From [Phialemoniopsis] sp. UDSM-2020 (lineage: Eukaryota; Ascomycota; Sordariomycetes; Thyridiales; Thyridiaceae): 64,000 nt of DNA. The stretch covers positions 1,302,001 through 1,366,000 of the forward strand of contig JAEILZ010000007.1 of assembly GCA_018873225.1 (NCBI GenBank). Reading direction: 5' to 3'. Made by a program: the position numbers and the translations under genes. The notes below the pieces were generated by a model. The model did no database searches and was not told where the DNA came from. It was given only the letters and a program-made list of their open reading frames with translations. Shown here one piece after another: positions 28,337-41,536 of the stretch (its first letter is position 1; each line of letters starts with the position of its first letter).

Positions 28337-30182
28337 ATGGCGGCATCTACTGGCAACGATATCGAGCGGACCTCTTCCAAGAGCGTCTCGCCCTCTCCCC
28401 GCAACGATGAGGAGAAGGTCGCAGGATCCGGCTCCATGAACGGAGACCGTGAGGGCTCCATGACCACCATTGGCAAGTCCGACTGGACTCACCGCAATCT
28501 GAAACCCCGCCACATCCAGCTTATCGGTATCGGTGGTACCATCGCGACCGCGCTGTTCATCCAGATCGGTAACGGTCTGATGGACGGTGGCCCGGGTAGC
28601 TTGTTCCTGGCCTTCGTCATCTGGTGTACCTTCATTCTCGCGACCACCGTCTCCATGGCTGAGATGGTTTCTCATCTGCCCATCTCCTCGCCCTTCATCC
28701 GTTTCGCCGGCCGTTACGTCGATGAGTCCCTAGGTTTTGCTGCTGGCTGGAACTTCTGGATCTACGTATGTTTCCTGACCTGGAAATTGTAACCTAGCAA
28801 AAGCCCGGCATTGCTAACTTTGACAAAACAGGAGGTCGCGCTGGCTACTTTCGAGGTCACGGCCTGCAACGTCATTATTCACTTCTGGAGCGACGTCGTG
28901 CCCGCGGGCGCCATGATCGCCATCGTCATCGTTCTGTACGCCCTGATCAACCTGCTGGCCGTCGAGTACTACGGCGAGACCGAGTTCTGGGCCGCCCTCG
29001 GCAAGATGATGCTCATCACCGGTCTGATCATCTTCACCTTCATCGTCATGTTGGGCGGCAACCCGCAGCACGACCGCTTCGGTTTCCGCTACTGGCAGGA
29101 CCCTGGCTCGTTCCGCGAGAAGCACACCACTGGCGACCTGGGCCGCTTCCAGGGCTTCCTCGGCGCTCTCATCGTGGCCGCCTTCACCATTGCCGGACCC
29201 GACTACGTCTCCATGGCCGCCGGTGAGGCCGAGAACCCCCGCGTCAGCATGCCCAACGCCTACAGCACCGTGTTCTACCGTCTGGCCATCTTCTTCGTGC
29301 TCGGCTCGCTCTCCGTCGGTATCCTGGTGCCGTACGATGACCCCGAGCTCAAGGCCGCCCTCGGCGAGGGCAAGGCCGGCGCTGCTGCCTCTCCCTTCGT
29401 CGTGGCCATGAACCGCCTCGGCATACCGGTTCTGCCGCACATTGTCAACGCGCTGATGCTCTCGTCGGCCTTCTCCGCCGGCAACTCGTACGTCTACTGC
29501 TCGTCCCGCTCGCTCTACGGCATGGCCCTCGAGGGCAAGGCGCCCAAGATCTTCACCAAGGTGACCAAGGGCGGCGTCCCCGTCTACGCCGTGCTCTTCT
29601 GCCTGTCCATCACGCTGCTGTCGTTCCTGCAGACCAACAACAACGCCGCCGTCGTGCTCGACTGGTTCGTCTCGCTCGTGACGGCCTCGCAGCTCATCAA
29701 CTTCTTCGTCATGTGCGTCACCTACATCGGCTTCTACCGCGCGTGGAAGGCGCAGGGCCGCACGCGCGACCCCAAGACGGACCGCGGCACGCTGCCCTTC
29801 ATCGGCTGGTGGCAGCCGTGGACGGCCATCTACGGCGCCATCGGCACCTTCTGGATGACCTTCATGTCGGGCTACGAGGTGTTCCTGCCGGGCAACTGGA
29901 GCGTGACCAACTTTTTGTTCTCGTACCTGGCCGTCATGATCTTCCCCGTGCTCTACCTCGCCTGGAAGCTCATCCACCGGACAAAGTTCCACAAGGCGCA
30001 CGAGGTCAACCTGGACGGCGAGATCGCCGAGATTCTCGAGTATGAGAAGCACTACGTCCCCGAAGTCCCCAGGTGCGTAATCCCCCTCCCCCATATCTGC
30101 TCAGGTTTGTGGTTTTGCTTACGCGGTTATCCCATGATATAGGAATAAGTTTGTCAAGGCTTTCAACTGGGTCTTCAGCTAA
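28337..30182 (+). CDS. Amino acid permease (APC superfamily, YAT/GAP type)
   Basis: Exons 28337-28765, 28832-30072 and 30143-30182 with introns of 66 and 70 nt give 569 aa. A ~50-residue hydrophilic tail precedes LKPRHIQLIGIGGTIATALF, the highly conserved TM1 signature of fungal amino acid permeases. LPISSPFIRFAGRYVDESLG and FAAGWNFWIYEVALATFE (rebuilt across the first junction) mark TM2-TM3. GPDYVSMAAGEAENPR is the TM6-loop motif, and the SSAFSAGNSYVY stretch is typical of TM8. The last exon supplies only NKFVKAFNWVFS. Twelve TMs are expected; it would import amino acids across the plasma membrane with protons. Codon use is strongly biased to C/G at third positions, suggesting high expression. 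The exact substrate is not readable. Confidence 0.93.
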
Positions 30183-32006
30183 GTGCAGACAAACCATCAA
30201 AGGGAGTGATGCGTGTTGTGAGTGGTGGTGGCGCGAGGTGAGCACTTGTCGTGCCGTGCCGAAAGCCTAAAACACGGCTGGTTCGGGAGAGTCTTGTGTG
30301 ACATGAGAAGTGCCCGAATCGACACCGACTGGACTGTGCCCGGATTGCCTGCCTGCCCGGAATCGAAGCTTGCCAAGCTCGACGACTCAAGTATTCACAG
30401 ACACGCCACCAACAACACCAAGACCACACAGACTCGTCGTCTACGAGGAGGATGCTATCACGAGACACAGACGGGGAAACAACTTGCTTGCTGCGAAAGC
30501 TGACACCAGGGTCATCGTTTGCATTGAAGTGACGAGATGTTTCTTTTGCATTGCCTAACGTGATGCTCCGAAGCGACACATTGGGTGTGACGGGCTGACT
30601 TGCACAGCGCTTTGCATCGGTGAAGTGTGATCCTCGACAAACACAACAAAATCGTCAGGCATTCAAGAACGACAACAACAAGACAGCATTTTCCTGGGGG
30701 TTTTCAAGGGGGGGGTGATTTGGATCTTTAGATATACGCATTTGCTTTTCCAGTCTTTTGGTTAACACTCATACTACGATACCCACTGAGTAACGACAAA
30801 TAAAAAGAGATATATAGTTGAATGACGATGGCCTGCGGATTTGCGTGACGTAGTGATGCCGGTGTGCCTGTTAAGGATAATGACTGAAGCAAATTCTGGG
30901 GAGCGAAGGCCTTGTACCGTGCCTGTCGTCATCTGGCATCCAGACTGAGCTGGTGTTTCAGCCCTGTCAACTGGTAAACAAAAGTCTTGTCGGTAGTTGG
31001 CTGGTGCTGGAATGAAACCTGGACGAAAGAAGGCAAACGTGGACGGCCCAGAACAAGTGCCCGTTGGAGGATGGAGGCGAGCAAGGGATGCAAGGATGCG
31101 AAGCTTAATCCGGGAGCGCCCTCTTCTGGTTCCTTGGATCGAGCCTTTGCCTTCCTTCCCGCTGGTGTGTTGCGATTGGTTTCACCCGCATTGAGCACTG
31201 GCTTGGTCTGGGCTCGACGCGGTCCAACGAATGCTGTATGTTTAGATGTTGGGATAGGTGTTTATGATATTACGATGCTGGCCATTCTCGTGACAATTCA
31301 TCGTATCGAATAGATCAACGTCTTTTGGACAACAGAGAGACACGCCGTGCCTGCATGAATCCACCTATTTTACCTGTTAAATTTTCCCATACGTGTTATC
31401 GTTGCGATCGATCGAGGAAAAAAGAGCGATCGCGTTTGACGATAAGCAGGCCAAACCCTGGCAGATTTTCCGTATCCGGGCTTTGGGAAGCAAATAGGGC
31501 CTATTTTGGCTCGCCTTGCCGTAATTTGCTCTGGACCGGGTGTGTTGGTGTGGCACGCGCTTGCTCTTCTCGCATTGGGCGGGAGAAGGAGAGGCAATTT
31601 CAATTTCGGACAGCCTGGGATATTATCGTCGTCGAAAACGCTCTACCTTTTTTGCAGGATTTCCTTCAGTAAAATATCTGGAATGTTCGATTTGCGGCAC
31701 TTGATCTGCCAACGGTGAAGGACGGGAGTCTCCAGCGCCTCCTATCTATTTGATAGCTCCAGCTGTCTGGGAGCCCCATTGAACAGGACGAATTAGCAGC
31801 GGGCTACAGCACCCGGATCAAACACTCCGCACTGAACTGGGGCCCTGCCAGCACAGCAGAGCTCCAAGAGCTCCAGCTCCATCGACTTGCCGCGCAGTTC
31901 GAGACACCACCTTCCGAACGAATCAACGAAAAAGAAAAACTACGATTCTCAAGGCAAGGCAAGGGGAGCTCGAATATCACCCCCTTTGCCGCATGCAGCC
32001 CCCGAG
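30183..32006. other. Intergenic (1.8 kb) and SSK1 5' region
   Basis: No gene is supported. The frame of SSK1 stays open for 40 codons upstream of 32007 but without an ATG, consistent with 5' UTR. A run of eight or more G occurs near 30708, and AT-rich sequence at 30720-30830. Confidence 0.45.
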
Positions 32007-35000
32007 ATGGGCGACCTAAAGGCGCGCATCAGGGCCAAGTTTACGCGGAGGAACTCGACGACGCCGTCGGTCGCCTCGTCCACAAAGACGGCTGGCACCA
32101 GCGCTACCCTGACGCCAGGCGAGAGCAACAGCACCAGCCAGCAGCACCAGCACCGCCCTCGGTCCAACGCTAGCAGCATCCGCGGGAGGCAGCAGCAGCG
32201 CCTGTCGCAGCACTCGCCTTGCCCTACTGCAGCAGCCGCCGCTGCGTCGTCGCCCGACCATGCCGATCAAACAGAGGGGGATCTGGGTACCGTCACGAGT
32301 GGCAGCAGCAAGGGGAAAGGGAGCAGTAGTGGTGGTGTGTGTGATAACGGGGCCAAGGGGGAGGAAGAAGCCGGCGATATGAAGGCGGGAGGACCCAGCG
32401 ACGGCGGCGACGTGGATTCTCCTCGAAGTCCAGCGACCAAAAGCATGCGCGATATCGATGCGGACGAGCGACACCACGACCACGGCAACGACCAACAGTC
32501 ACAAGAGCATAATTCGGAGCTGGAAAAAGCCGTCGCTGGTGGTGCTGGACGCGATTCCGACGACAAATCCACGGTTGCAACAGGCTCTACTAGCGCTGTA
32601 GCTTCTAGCGGCAGCCCCATGATTGCGGCAGCCAATTCCCATTCTGCCACTGCCACGACTAGTAACGATCAGCGGGCAGCAGAACCCATGACATCCACAT
32701 CCACCACCAACGCCAACAAACTCGCTTCCATCAACGAACTCCCCTCGTCGACCTCAATCATCAGCCCCGACCCCAACAGCAGCAATCTGTCGTCTGTCAT
32801 TGACGACTCGACCGACACTGGCGCGATCGACTCCACCACCGACGACGATGACCCCTTGTCTCTGAGCCACGACCTCGGGACACCCACGCCCCGACCCGTC
32901 GCCTTTGCGGGTTCCACTCCTGCTGCACCACCGCACGGCTTTTCCTCTCCCTCGATCCACTACCACGACACCTCCGCCGCCTCCGCAAGCAGGTTTTCCA
33001 CGCCGCAGACGCCCTCCACCGCCCGCGGCCACCACGTCCTGCTGCCCTCCTCGCCCGTCAGCAGCAGCAGCCGACCCGACGGCGTGCCCCGCCGCCAGAG
33101 CCTCATCCCGGCCCGCCAGACCACCCTCATCCGGACCCTGCTCAGCCAGGCCCAGGCCGACGTCGACGGCTCCGCCATCGAACAGTCCCCCACCACGCCC
33201 GGCGGCGCCAGCAGCGTCGCAGCCGGAGGAGGAGGCCAGCACCACCAATACTTCACCATGATGTCCCGCAAGGTCTGGGTCCGCAGGCCCGGCGCCTCGG
33301 CCACCATGGTCACCGTCAACGAGGACGACGTCATCGACGACGTACGCGACCTCATCCTGCGCAAGTACGGCAACTCGCTGGGCCGCCAGTTCGACGCGCC
33401 CGACCTGTCGCTGCGCATCGTGCCGCGCGAGCAGCGCGCCGAGAGGACTCTGGGTCCCGAGGAGCCTGTCGGCAGGACGCTCGACGCCTATTTCCCCGGC
33501 GGTCAGTCCGTCGACGAGGCGCTCATCATCGAGGTGCCGCTCGTGCGGACGCGGATCACGCCCCGGGCCTCGCCCAGAGCTGGACCGCCGCACGCGCCGC
33601 ACCTCACGTCGGCTGCGGCGGCATACTATGCGAGCGACGATATTCGGCCCTCCGAGTCGGGCACCGACTACTTTGGCCCGGCTGTCGCAGCACCGCACCT
33701 GCCCGTGACGGTAACGGCGCCCTCGACAAGTAGTTCGCACCCGCACGCTATCTCGGTGCTCAGCACGGGTCAAATCCCGCAGATCCCGTCGCCGGGCAGC
33801 TCGAGGGCGCGCACGTACAGGGAGCGCCCCGAGAGGCCGCGCCTGGGGAGACAGCATACCTCTTCGCCGACCATCATCAACGTAGTCAGCGGGCCGCACG
33901 GCGTCGTGCCCGCGGCGAGCCACCAGGGTATGCACGCGTCTTCTCCTTCCTACATTGCTTATTACCCTCCTTCACATCTTCGTTACCATGATGATGCTGG
34001 ACCATCTTGATTACCGAAGGAAAAGAACCAAACGCTTACACAAAACCTTTCCTTGGGAAAATTACAGACCAGCAAGCCAACGCAGCACCAGCGCCTCCAC
34101 CGTTACCTACACCACCGGCTCCCGAGGCCACGTCGATACAGCGGTCAGCGACACCACCTCCTTCACAACAACCGGCATCAGCTCTACCGCCGGCTGTGAA
34201 CCCGACGCCCAACCCGCAGCGCGTGGGATCGCCGCGGCCGACGCCCCAGCGCACAAAGAAGAGCAAGAAGAGCCTCGAGGCGCAGCACGTGTCGTCGTCA
34301 AATCCAGGACCCGGCGGCGGTATGACGCTCGGCGGGTCGGTGCCGCCCATCAACGTGCTCATCGTCGAGGACAACATCATCAACCTCAAACTGCTCGAGG
34401 CGTTCGTCAAGAGGCTCAAAGTTAGGTGGCAGACGGCCATGAACGGACGAGATGCAGTAACGAAATGGCGAACGGGCGGGTTCCATTTGGTGTTGATGGA
34501 CATCCAGCTCCCCGTCATGTCTGGTCTCGACGCGACGAGAGAGATCCGCAGGTTAGAGAGGGTCAACGGCATCGGCGTGTTTAGCAGCCTGCCGAGCTCG
34601 GCGAGCTCGACGCCCGACGGGAGAGACGAGGATAAGGGCAAGGACGAGGCGGCGCCCGCGGCCAGGGGCTACTGGAAGGACGACAAGCTGCCCAGCATCG
34701 ACATGTTCAAGAGCCCGGTCATCATCGTCGCGCTGACGGCAAGCTCGCTACAGAGCGACAGGCACGAGGCGCTGGCGGCCGGGTGCAACGATTTCCTGAC
34801 GAAGCCCGTCAACTTTGTCTGGCTTGAGCGCAAGGTCATGGAGTGGGGTTGCATGCAGGCGCTCATCGACTTTGACGGATGGCGCAAGTGGAAGGACTTC
34901 CAGAAGGCTGGCGATGCATCGGGTTCTGGCGCTACAGGATCGACGGCTTCGGGAACGGCGGCGTCGGCGGGCGATAAAGCGAAGGCCAAGGCTAAGAAGA

Positions 35001-35065
35001 GGCAATCGCTTAACGCGGGACAGCAGTCGCAGCCGCAGGCTATCACGGCTGGTGGGGATGCTTAG
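32007..35065 (+). CDS. SSK1: SSK1-type response regulator of the HOG stress pathway
   Basis: Exons 32007-33927 and 34068-35065, with a 140-nt phase-1 intron, give 972 aa. The N-terminus MGDLKARIRAKFTRRNS is a hallmark of filamentous-fungal Ssk1. Residues ~20-400 are disordered and Ser/Thr/Gln-rich. A conserved region around 415-520 (MMSRKVWVRRPGASATMVTV) follows, then a Pro-rich linker. The receiver begins at NVLIVEDNIINLKLLEAF (about 736) with acidic pair ED, phospho-acceptor D785 in VLMDIQLPVMSG, ALTAS and the KPVN lysine. A ~50-residue insertion between alpha-3 and beta-4 is usual for Ssk1. In yeast and other fungi, Ssk1 receives phosphate from Ypd1 and, when unphosphorylated, activates the MAPKKK of the Hog1 cascade. 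The intron is longer than its neighbours; the frame and motifs support it. Confidence 0.92.
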
Positions 35066-35957
35066 GAGGACGAGGTTGAGCAGTGATATCTCCCGATTGA
35101 CGATGATCCAGTCTACCGGACTACGGCGCATCTTCGATTCTGATGACGACTCGACACGGCCTTTTGTTACCATACCAGTATTACTACCAGCGAGATGAAC
35201 CTTACCATCCGCGTTACACACCACTTCTTATTTTTTTTTCCCTTTGTCATTATCCTCCCTTGGGATTTTACGAGCGAATGCATCTGGGCGTTGGGGTTTC
35301 ACACACAAGACCAGACAAGAACCGAACGTTGATTTCAGAGGAGGATTATTCACGAATACGAGACAGAACAAGCATGAGGGGCACATACATGCATAGCAAA
35401 GGCGTAGAAGAGGGAAAGGGAAATTACTTTTTTGAGTGTTTCTGGCTTTGGAAGAGTAATTATTATGTACAGAATCCGAGAGTGGAGATGGTGATGAGCG
35501 TGGACACCGTGCTTGCCGGAAGTCGTACAGAGATGTTGAGTGGTGTAGCAGGGCAGATTGGTAGTAATGTAAACTTAATACCCCCTGAATGAAACATTAT
35601 CTTGGAATTGATTTGAATAAGAGTGATTCCATGACTTTGCGAAGAATTGCTGCCGCACCGTTGCTGTTGGGTGTAGTGAGGCTAGTCACGTGCAGGTTTT
35701 GGGAAGCTTGAGGTCCGACCCGGAAGCGCACTTTTTCCATTCCAGCTACGACGACCCAATTCAATCAGACGAGCTCCAAATTTCTTCACCTTATTTTATC
35801 ATACATCCCCAAAGCTCTTTTTCTCGCGTGATACGACGACAGACACAACACTTCCAGCAGCCCATGCTAAGACTCCAGATTGGCTGTCATGACCACGTTC
35901 TTTTCTTCATAGCACCTCTATTATTTTCTTGTAATTTTATACCCCAAATCACACACA
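35066..35957. other. Intergenic, SSK1 3' UTR and mS45 promoter
   Basis: A 0.9-kb spacer. It contains a run of ten T near 35229 and a CACGTG E-box at about 35687. An open frame at 35143-35592 has no domain and starts inside the likely SSK1 3' UTR. Confidence 0.45.
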
Positions 35958-37215
35958 ATGCCTCCTAGGATATCACCCCAATGCCTAGGGGCATCACCCT
36001 CTCCCTCCACCCTCATTCGCCCGACCACGATATCCTCCTCCTGCACATCCTCTCTCGCCCTCTCCTCGTCATCACAACGCACATTCTCCTCGACGCCCGC
36101 GGCGCACAGCAAAAAGGAGCGCAGGAAGATGCGCGCCTGGCTCCAGGGCCCCGGTGCGCGCTACCGCAACCACGACCCCAACTCGGGGCCCAACTACCTC
36201 GGGCGCAGCGGCGCCGTGTTTCCCTTGAACCCGACGTTCCGCAGCGAGGCCGTGCTCGACGAGGAGGCGCGCGAGCTGGTCTGGAGCAAGATCGTCGAGA
36301 GGGGCGAGTCAATCAAGGCCGTCTCGGCCGAGCTCGGCATCGACATGCGGCGCGTGGCGGCTGTTGTGCGACTTAAGGAGGTGGAGAGGAGTTGGGTTGC
36401 TCAGGTGAGTTTCCTTTTTTTGATTGACATGCCTTCGTGGTTTTCCCGACAGAGGGAATTGGGAAGGAAAGAGGAGTTTTATGTGATGAACACAATTCAA
36501 AAATTCGATTAGTCTTGAAGACGCAACACATGGTTACAAAATAGCTTTGCGAGCCTCTCTGATAGAACTCCTCTTTTCTTACCCTCCTTTTCTCGTTGGA
36601 AAACCACACTTTTTTCTAACCATGGGGAACGGAGTGGGCTGACAAGAAACCTCGGTTGGTTTCAAACAGGGTAAACCGCTCGCCAAGCCCTACGCAAAGG
36701 CCGTCCTGTCCATGCTGCCCACGACGTCGTTCCGCGAGGGCCAGGAGGTCCGCCCGCACGAGCCCATCAACGAGATCCACGTCCACGGCCTCACGATGCA
36801 GCAGCTGTTCCTACCCGTGCCCGAGACACGCGAGTTCACGCGGCACGACGCCGCAAGGGCTTTCCACACGCGCATGCTCTCGCCGGACAAGCGCGTGCCG
36901 CACCCGGAGCTCATCGAGATGGAGCGTGGTATTGTGCTCGAGAACAAGAGCCCCGCGCAGAGCTTCGCCGAGTTCAAGGCGGCGGCCGAGAAGTCGGAGC
37001 GCAAGGTGGCCGAGCGCGAGAGGCAGCGCAGTGCGGCCGAGGAGGCGGCGACCAAGAAGGTGGACCACGGCCGGTTCGAGTTCCGCTTCAAGGACGTCAA
37101 CTCAGAGCTCGTGGGCCGCGACGGCAGGTCGCACCAGGGCATCGGGTGGCGGTATGGCGTGCCGCTCAACGACCGCAAGAAGGGCCAGGTCAAGATCCCG
37201 CTCAGCGTGGAGTAA
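35958..37215 (+). CDS. Mitochondrial small-subunit ribosomal protein mS45 (Bot1/Mrps35-like)
   Basis: Exons 35958-36404 and 36670-37215, split by a 265-nt phase-0 intron, give 330 aa. The first ~50 residues are an Arg/Ser-rich mitochondrial presequence (SSSSQRTFSSTPAAH). The mature part contains RRKMRAWLQGPGARYRNHD and NYLGRSGAVFPLNPTF, the block shared by the eukaryotic mitochondrial regulator family (PF12298), which includes S. pombe Bot1 and yeast Mrps35. A helix-turn-helix-like ESIKAVSAELGIDMRRVAAV follows. Exon 2 carries LAKPYAKAVLSMLPTT and a C-terminal GIGWRYGVPLNDRKKGQVKI. It acts in the mitochondrial matrix as a structural subunit needed for respiratory-chain synthesis. Codon bias is high-GC. 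The long intron is unusual here but joins two conserved blocks in frame. Confidence 0.88.
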
Positions 37216-37527
37216 GATTGTTCTACCTGTCTGTATGTCTAGAAAGTTGGAGGCACTGTCTTGTGGTCTAAACCTTATCTATCTGGGGTAAAGGGCCTCG
37301 GACCTGTATCATAGCCCTCCTGTCTTGCCTGTACGATGCTGTACATTACACTACCGCCTCAGCCTTCTTTGTCATGCCTGTCATCACGATAGCAAATGTA
37401 CTACTACTCTCCCGTGTTCGAGAGGATATACTTATCACATCTCGAGCACGAAATGCAAGAAAAAGACTTCATAAACCGCAATCAAGCATCGCTCTGTGTC
37501 ATGATCATCGTCATCACCGCCTCGTGT
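37216..37527. other. Convergent 3' spacer
   Basis: A 312-bp gap between the stops of mS45 (+) and the phosphatase (-), AT-rich and holding the two 3' UTRs. Confidence 0.5.
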
Positions 37528-38642
37528 CTACTTGTCCGCCTCGACAAACTTTTGGTGCGCTGCCGCGTGGCCCTCCCAGTCGAGCACATCGCCGTCGGCC
37601 TCGACCGTCAGGTTGCGCCGCAGCTGCTCCACCTCTTGCGGACTCAGCCCGCACTCCTTCTCGACGTACTCCTCGACACTGCCGTACTTTTCGCGGATCA
37701 AGCTTAGCGTGGCGAGCATGTTCTCCCTGCGAGAGCTGACCATGCGCACGGCGCCCTCGCGGTCGCCCGCCAGCGCCGCCGACCGCAGCAGCCCGGCGAC
37801 GAACTCTTGCTTGCGCTCGGCGAGACCGGCGTCCGTGAGGCTGTACTCGTGGGCGACGGCGGCGTCGGGGACGCCTGCTAGGGACAAGAGGAGGGCGATG
37901 ATGACGCCTGTGCGGTCCTTGCCTGCTGTGCAGTGGATCAGGACCGGCGGAGGGGCGCCGGCGGACGTGGAGGGCGGCTGGGAGAGGTGCGACAGGATGG
38001 TGCGGAAAGGTTTGTACGGGTGGGATTCCTGGGCGCCTAGGTGCAGGATGCGGGTGTAGGCGCGGACGAAGCCCTGTGCCATAGGTGGCGGTGGTTAGCT
38101 TTTGTGTAAGACGGAGTAGGGGAAATGTAGCATGGGAAAGGGTAAAGAGAGCATACCTCAGACCCCTCGTGCGCAAAGTTCTTGAACCGCACGGCCAGCG
38201 CCTCAGGGCTATAATCCTCCTCCAGGAAGACAGGGACGAAGACGCGTTCCGCCCCCTCCCACTCTTTGACCTTGTACGTGCCAGCGTGGTGGAACTGCTT
38301 CGGCTCGCCGCCCCCTTTCTCCTCCTCCTGTTCGGCGGCGGCGGCCTGGCTGGCGGCCTTTTCGACCTCTTGCTCCGAGCGCAGGTCGTACACCTTGGCG
38401 ACGCCGAGGTCCTGCAGCTTGGCCACGCCCTGCTCCGTCAGGCGCGAGGGCTCCGAGGAGCGGTAGACGAGGCCCCGGCGGACCATGCGCTGGGGCGGGG
38501 CGGCGGTGGCATCGGAGCCGGTGCCGGAGGTCGAGGGGTTGGTGATAGGGTAGCCGCCTATGTCGCGGAAGTTGGGGAGACCCTCTACGTCGATGAAGGG
38601 TGGGGAGGGGAGGGGCGGTGAGGGCTTTTGTGGTGTCGCCAT
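37528..38642 (-). CDS. Protein tyrosine/serine phosphatase (IphP-like)
   Basis: Exon 1 (38642-38157) and exon 2 (38073-37528), split by an 83-nt phase-0 intron, give 343 aa. The N-terminal block EGLPNFRDIGGYPI is the diagnostic start of the Y_phosphatase3 family, followed by RRGLVYRSSEPSRLTEQGV and VYDLRSEQEVE. The P-loop is HCTAGKDRTG with nucleophile C210 and R216, complete for C-x5-R catalysis. The downstream EYSLTDAGLAERK is typical of the general acid and lid region. Relatives dephosphorylate phosphotyrosine/serine or phosphoinositides in the cytosol. There is a low-complexity Ala/Glu insertion near residues 100-115. It lies tail-to-tail with mS45. Confidence 0.9.
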
Positions 38643-41536
38643 TGTGGTATTCTGAATGCTTCTGGTTTGCGGGTTTGGAGATGCGGATGGTGAGTGTAAG
38701 GTAAGGCTGCGAAAATAAAGAAAGCCTTTAAGTGGTAGCTCTAGGTTAAGGCAGAAACAGGCTCGAGGAAGGAAGCAAGTCACCGGTCAGGACATGAGTT
38801 GCTTCAGTGCACAAGCTATGATATAGGTAAGTAGTGAAGTTGATCCGGTCCATCTAGTCGGGGTCGGGCTGCGATGCCGCCGTCAATGGTCGACCTGACG
38901 CCATTTCAATGTTCCCGTGCTGCTTCCCTCGGCTACAACCAGCGCCGAGTCACGGCGGGGTCGACACTGGAATGATTTATGCAGGCCCGCTAGCGGGCTG
39001 CCACCCCCCGCTAAAGAGCCTCTAACGGTTAGTTCTTCAGGGGCCGTAAAGAAGCCCCGTCCTATTACAGCGCCTCGAAACGCCACGCTGGACTTGCCGT
39101 TGTCTCAGAGGAAGCAAGTATCACAAAACAAGCCTCTTTGCCGGCTCGACTTGGCAATTATCACGAGCTTTTTCTTTTGGATGTTCAGTCACGAGCTCGG
39201 CCCGATGTCTATCTTGGGGGCGTAAGATTCAAAATTCTGATCATTCTAGAACGCAGATAGACTGGCGGTAACGTGGTTCAAAGTGAAGATCCCCCAATCC
39301 GACCGGGCTTAGCTGGAGTGGATTGCCCCTCCTTTTTCATCGACGACCCTGGAGCGAATCTGCCGGGCCGCCAAAATAGGCCATACCAGAACATCAAACT
39401 GCTTCATAAGCACCATTTTCGAGACATTTCATAATATCTGGTTACTGGCGCCAAGGCGAAGCATGCTAGCTTCGGGCATGATATCAGGTCTCAAGTAAGT
39501 GCCCGAAGTTGGGCAGCACTGCGTAGAGCAGAGACCACAAAACAGACCTAATGCCATGAGTGGCTGGCCCTCCAGCCAGTCATGACCAGTGCTCTATGGT
39601 CCACCCCAGCAAGATCGTCTTGCTAAGTGAACATGCAAGCACATGTCTGAAGACAGCTGCGGGACATAAGGCGAAATGCCAGTCGAAGAGAGACACGCAT
39701 CGCTCATCACCGTCCGAACGGTAAAGGATCTTGAACCTAGTAGACCGTGCAAGAGCTGTAGCTCGCGTCCTCTAGGAAAGCTCCTTCAGAGGCTCAGCCT
39801 TGCTCGCTCGCGACTGATTGGTCACAACTCCGCGCATCTGTGCTGAAGGGTGTGATGCGGCTCAAATGGTGGGGTTTTCAACCTGACAGGCCAAGCTCAG
39901 TGCTGTGCCCTCTTACCTTGTCCCCCATTGTCTCTGCAAGAGTAAGCTTGTCTCTACAACGCTCGTCTGGAACCCATGCATGTAAACGAACTAGGGCAAT
40001 ACTTTTGCTTGCTTTTTTGGGCATAGCAGTCTTATTAGCGCTTAAGGCAATCGAGGCTGACAGGCTGAGTGCCCGTCTTATTTGCTTTAGGCCCTCTTAT
40101 GTCTCGTCTACTGCTGCATGCTCCCTTGCTCCACCCGTGCCCCGACTTCCCCTGAGTACTCAACCTCGTGTATCTGCCCGACCGAGAAGGTATTCTCATT
40201 CTCTGTTCTCTTCCCTCCAAGACGCCTTACAAGGCTCTTGTCTTAGTCACTGGCGAAGCCACAGCGTCCCCGCTAGGTACTTCTTAGGGCGTCTCGCAAG
40301 GAACTCAGGCCTCGTCCTCCGCTCCTGTTCCACCGCACGCCTGCCCGCGCGATACCACATGCAGCCAGCCTTGAAGAGTGCCGTTCTGTCACTGCCGACC
40401 TGCTCCTACCTGATACAACCTCTTCTTCCGAGCACTAGCTGTTTGCCTTGCCTTGGCTCAGCCATGGGTACGCCTTCGTGCCCCCTGTGTCATCCGCCTC
40501 GACACGGTCTGATCCCATCACCACTCCACTCACCCAACAGATGCCTCAATACCTATAAGAGAAGCCTCAGGCTTGGCCCCCTTCATCTCAGATCTCGCCA
40601 CCTCCCAACAAACGCTCGACCAATCACTTGTCTGTACTCGATTCTTCCGAGTCTCGTTGAACCATCTGTGGCTGCTAGGATTGTAGTCTTGGCTCGTCCT
40701 TGGGCCGATCATTCGCCAGGCAGGTATCCCACCCTCATCTTGCACACTCCCTCGTCAATCGTTCATGTCTCATGGTGAAACAGCGCTCCAGGTGTCGCGC
40801 TGGCCCATGGAATCTGCCCTTCACTTGTGGCCGTGCAAGTTGCGGCTCCCGGAGGTAATATGAGACACTGATATGATACACAGCTCCAGTGGCGATGTAA
40901 TCCTCCGCAGGCCAAATCTTCGTGTAGCCCCAGACTGGCGCCTACCGTGTTCCACGATACACGCCAGTGGTTGTCTGACAATGATGTGGAACGCGAATCC
41001 CACGTGCAGTCAGTTCCCACAACATGTCAGTTTCTGAAGCCCACGGCATGGAGACGAAATTGACTTACAGGTGTCGAGAGCCATAGAACCTCTGAAGTTA
41101 GATGCCCGCGATATCAGGTAATCAGCAGACCGTGTACATGACTGTGAAGTGTGCGCACTGTGGGAAGCTTCGTAGGTTTGGAAAACATCCGTTGAATTCG
41201 AAAAAGTCAAAACGGTTGTCAGGGGTAAACTTGGTGAGAAAGGGAGATCTAGGTCTAGGTCGAAAAGCAACTGCGCGGAAAAAAGAACGCGGACTTTGAA
41301 GAAGGGGAATGAGGCTATGTACAAAAGGGCCAGGGAGACGAAAGCAAGTTGCACGAAAACTCCAACATCCGCCCGAGCTGCCGCCCGCCAAAACATCGAA
41401 AGAAGAATGAAACCATCTAATCCCGTGCAGATCCCCGAAAGACATTCCGCCCGATTCTTGCCCAATGCGCTCCAGAAAAGGTACTGTGATCCCTTGCGAC
41501 ATCCCAAAATACCGTAGAGAATCATGATCAAAAAGT
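38643..41536. other. Long intergenic region (2.9 kb)
   Basis: No gene is firmly supported. A long plus-strand frame (39840-40778, 312 codons, first ATG near 39855) stays open, but the strand is pyrimidine-rich, which by itself suppresses stops, and no domain is seen. Other items are a perfect 14-bp palindrome GCCCGCTAGCGGGC at 38985-38998 and a small hairpin (TGGCTGG, CCAGCCA) near 39562. Confidence 0.4.

Noticed and set aside
28814..30094. 426-codon minus-strand open frame
   Set aside because: Shadow of the amino acid permease. Its Gly/His/Glu/Val-rich content mirrors the GC-ending codons of the real gene, whose TM motifs and splice sites are clear.
32754..33935. 393-codon minus-strand open frame
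   Set aside because: Antisense of SSK1 exon 1, low-complexity Arg/Gly/Val, no domain.
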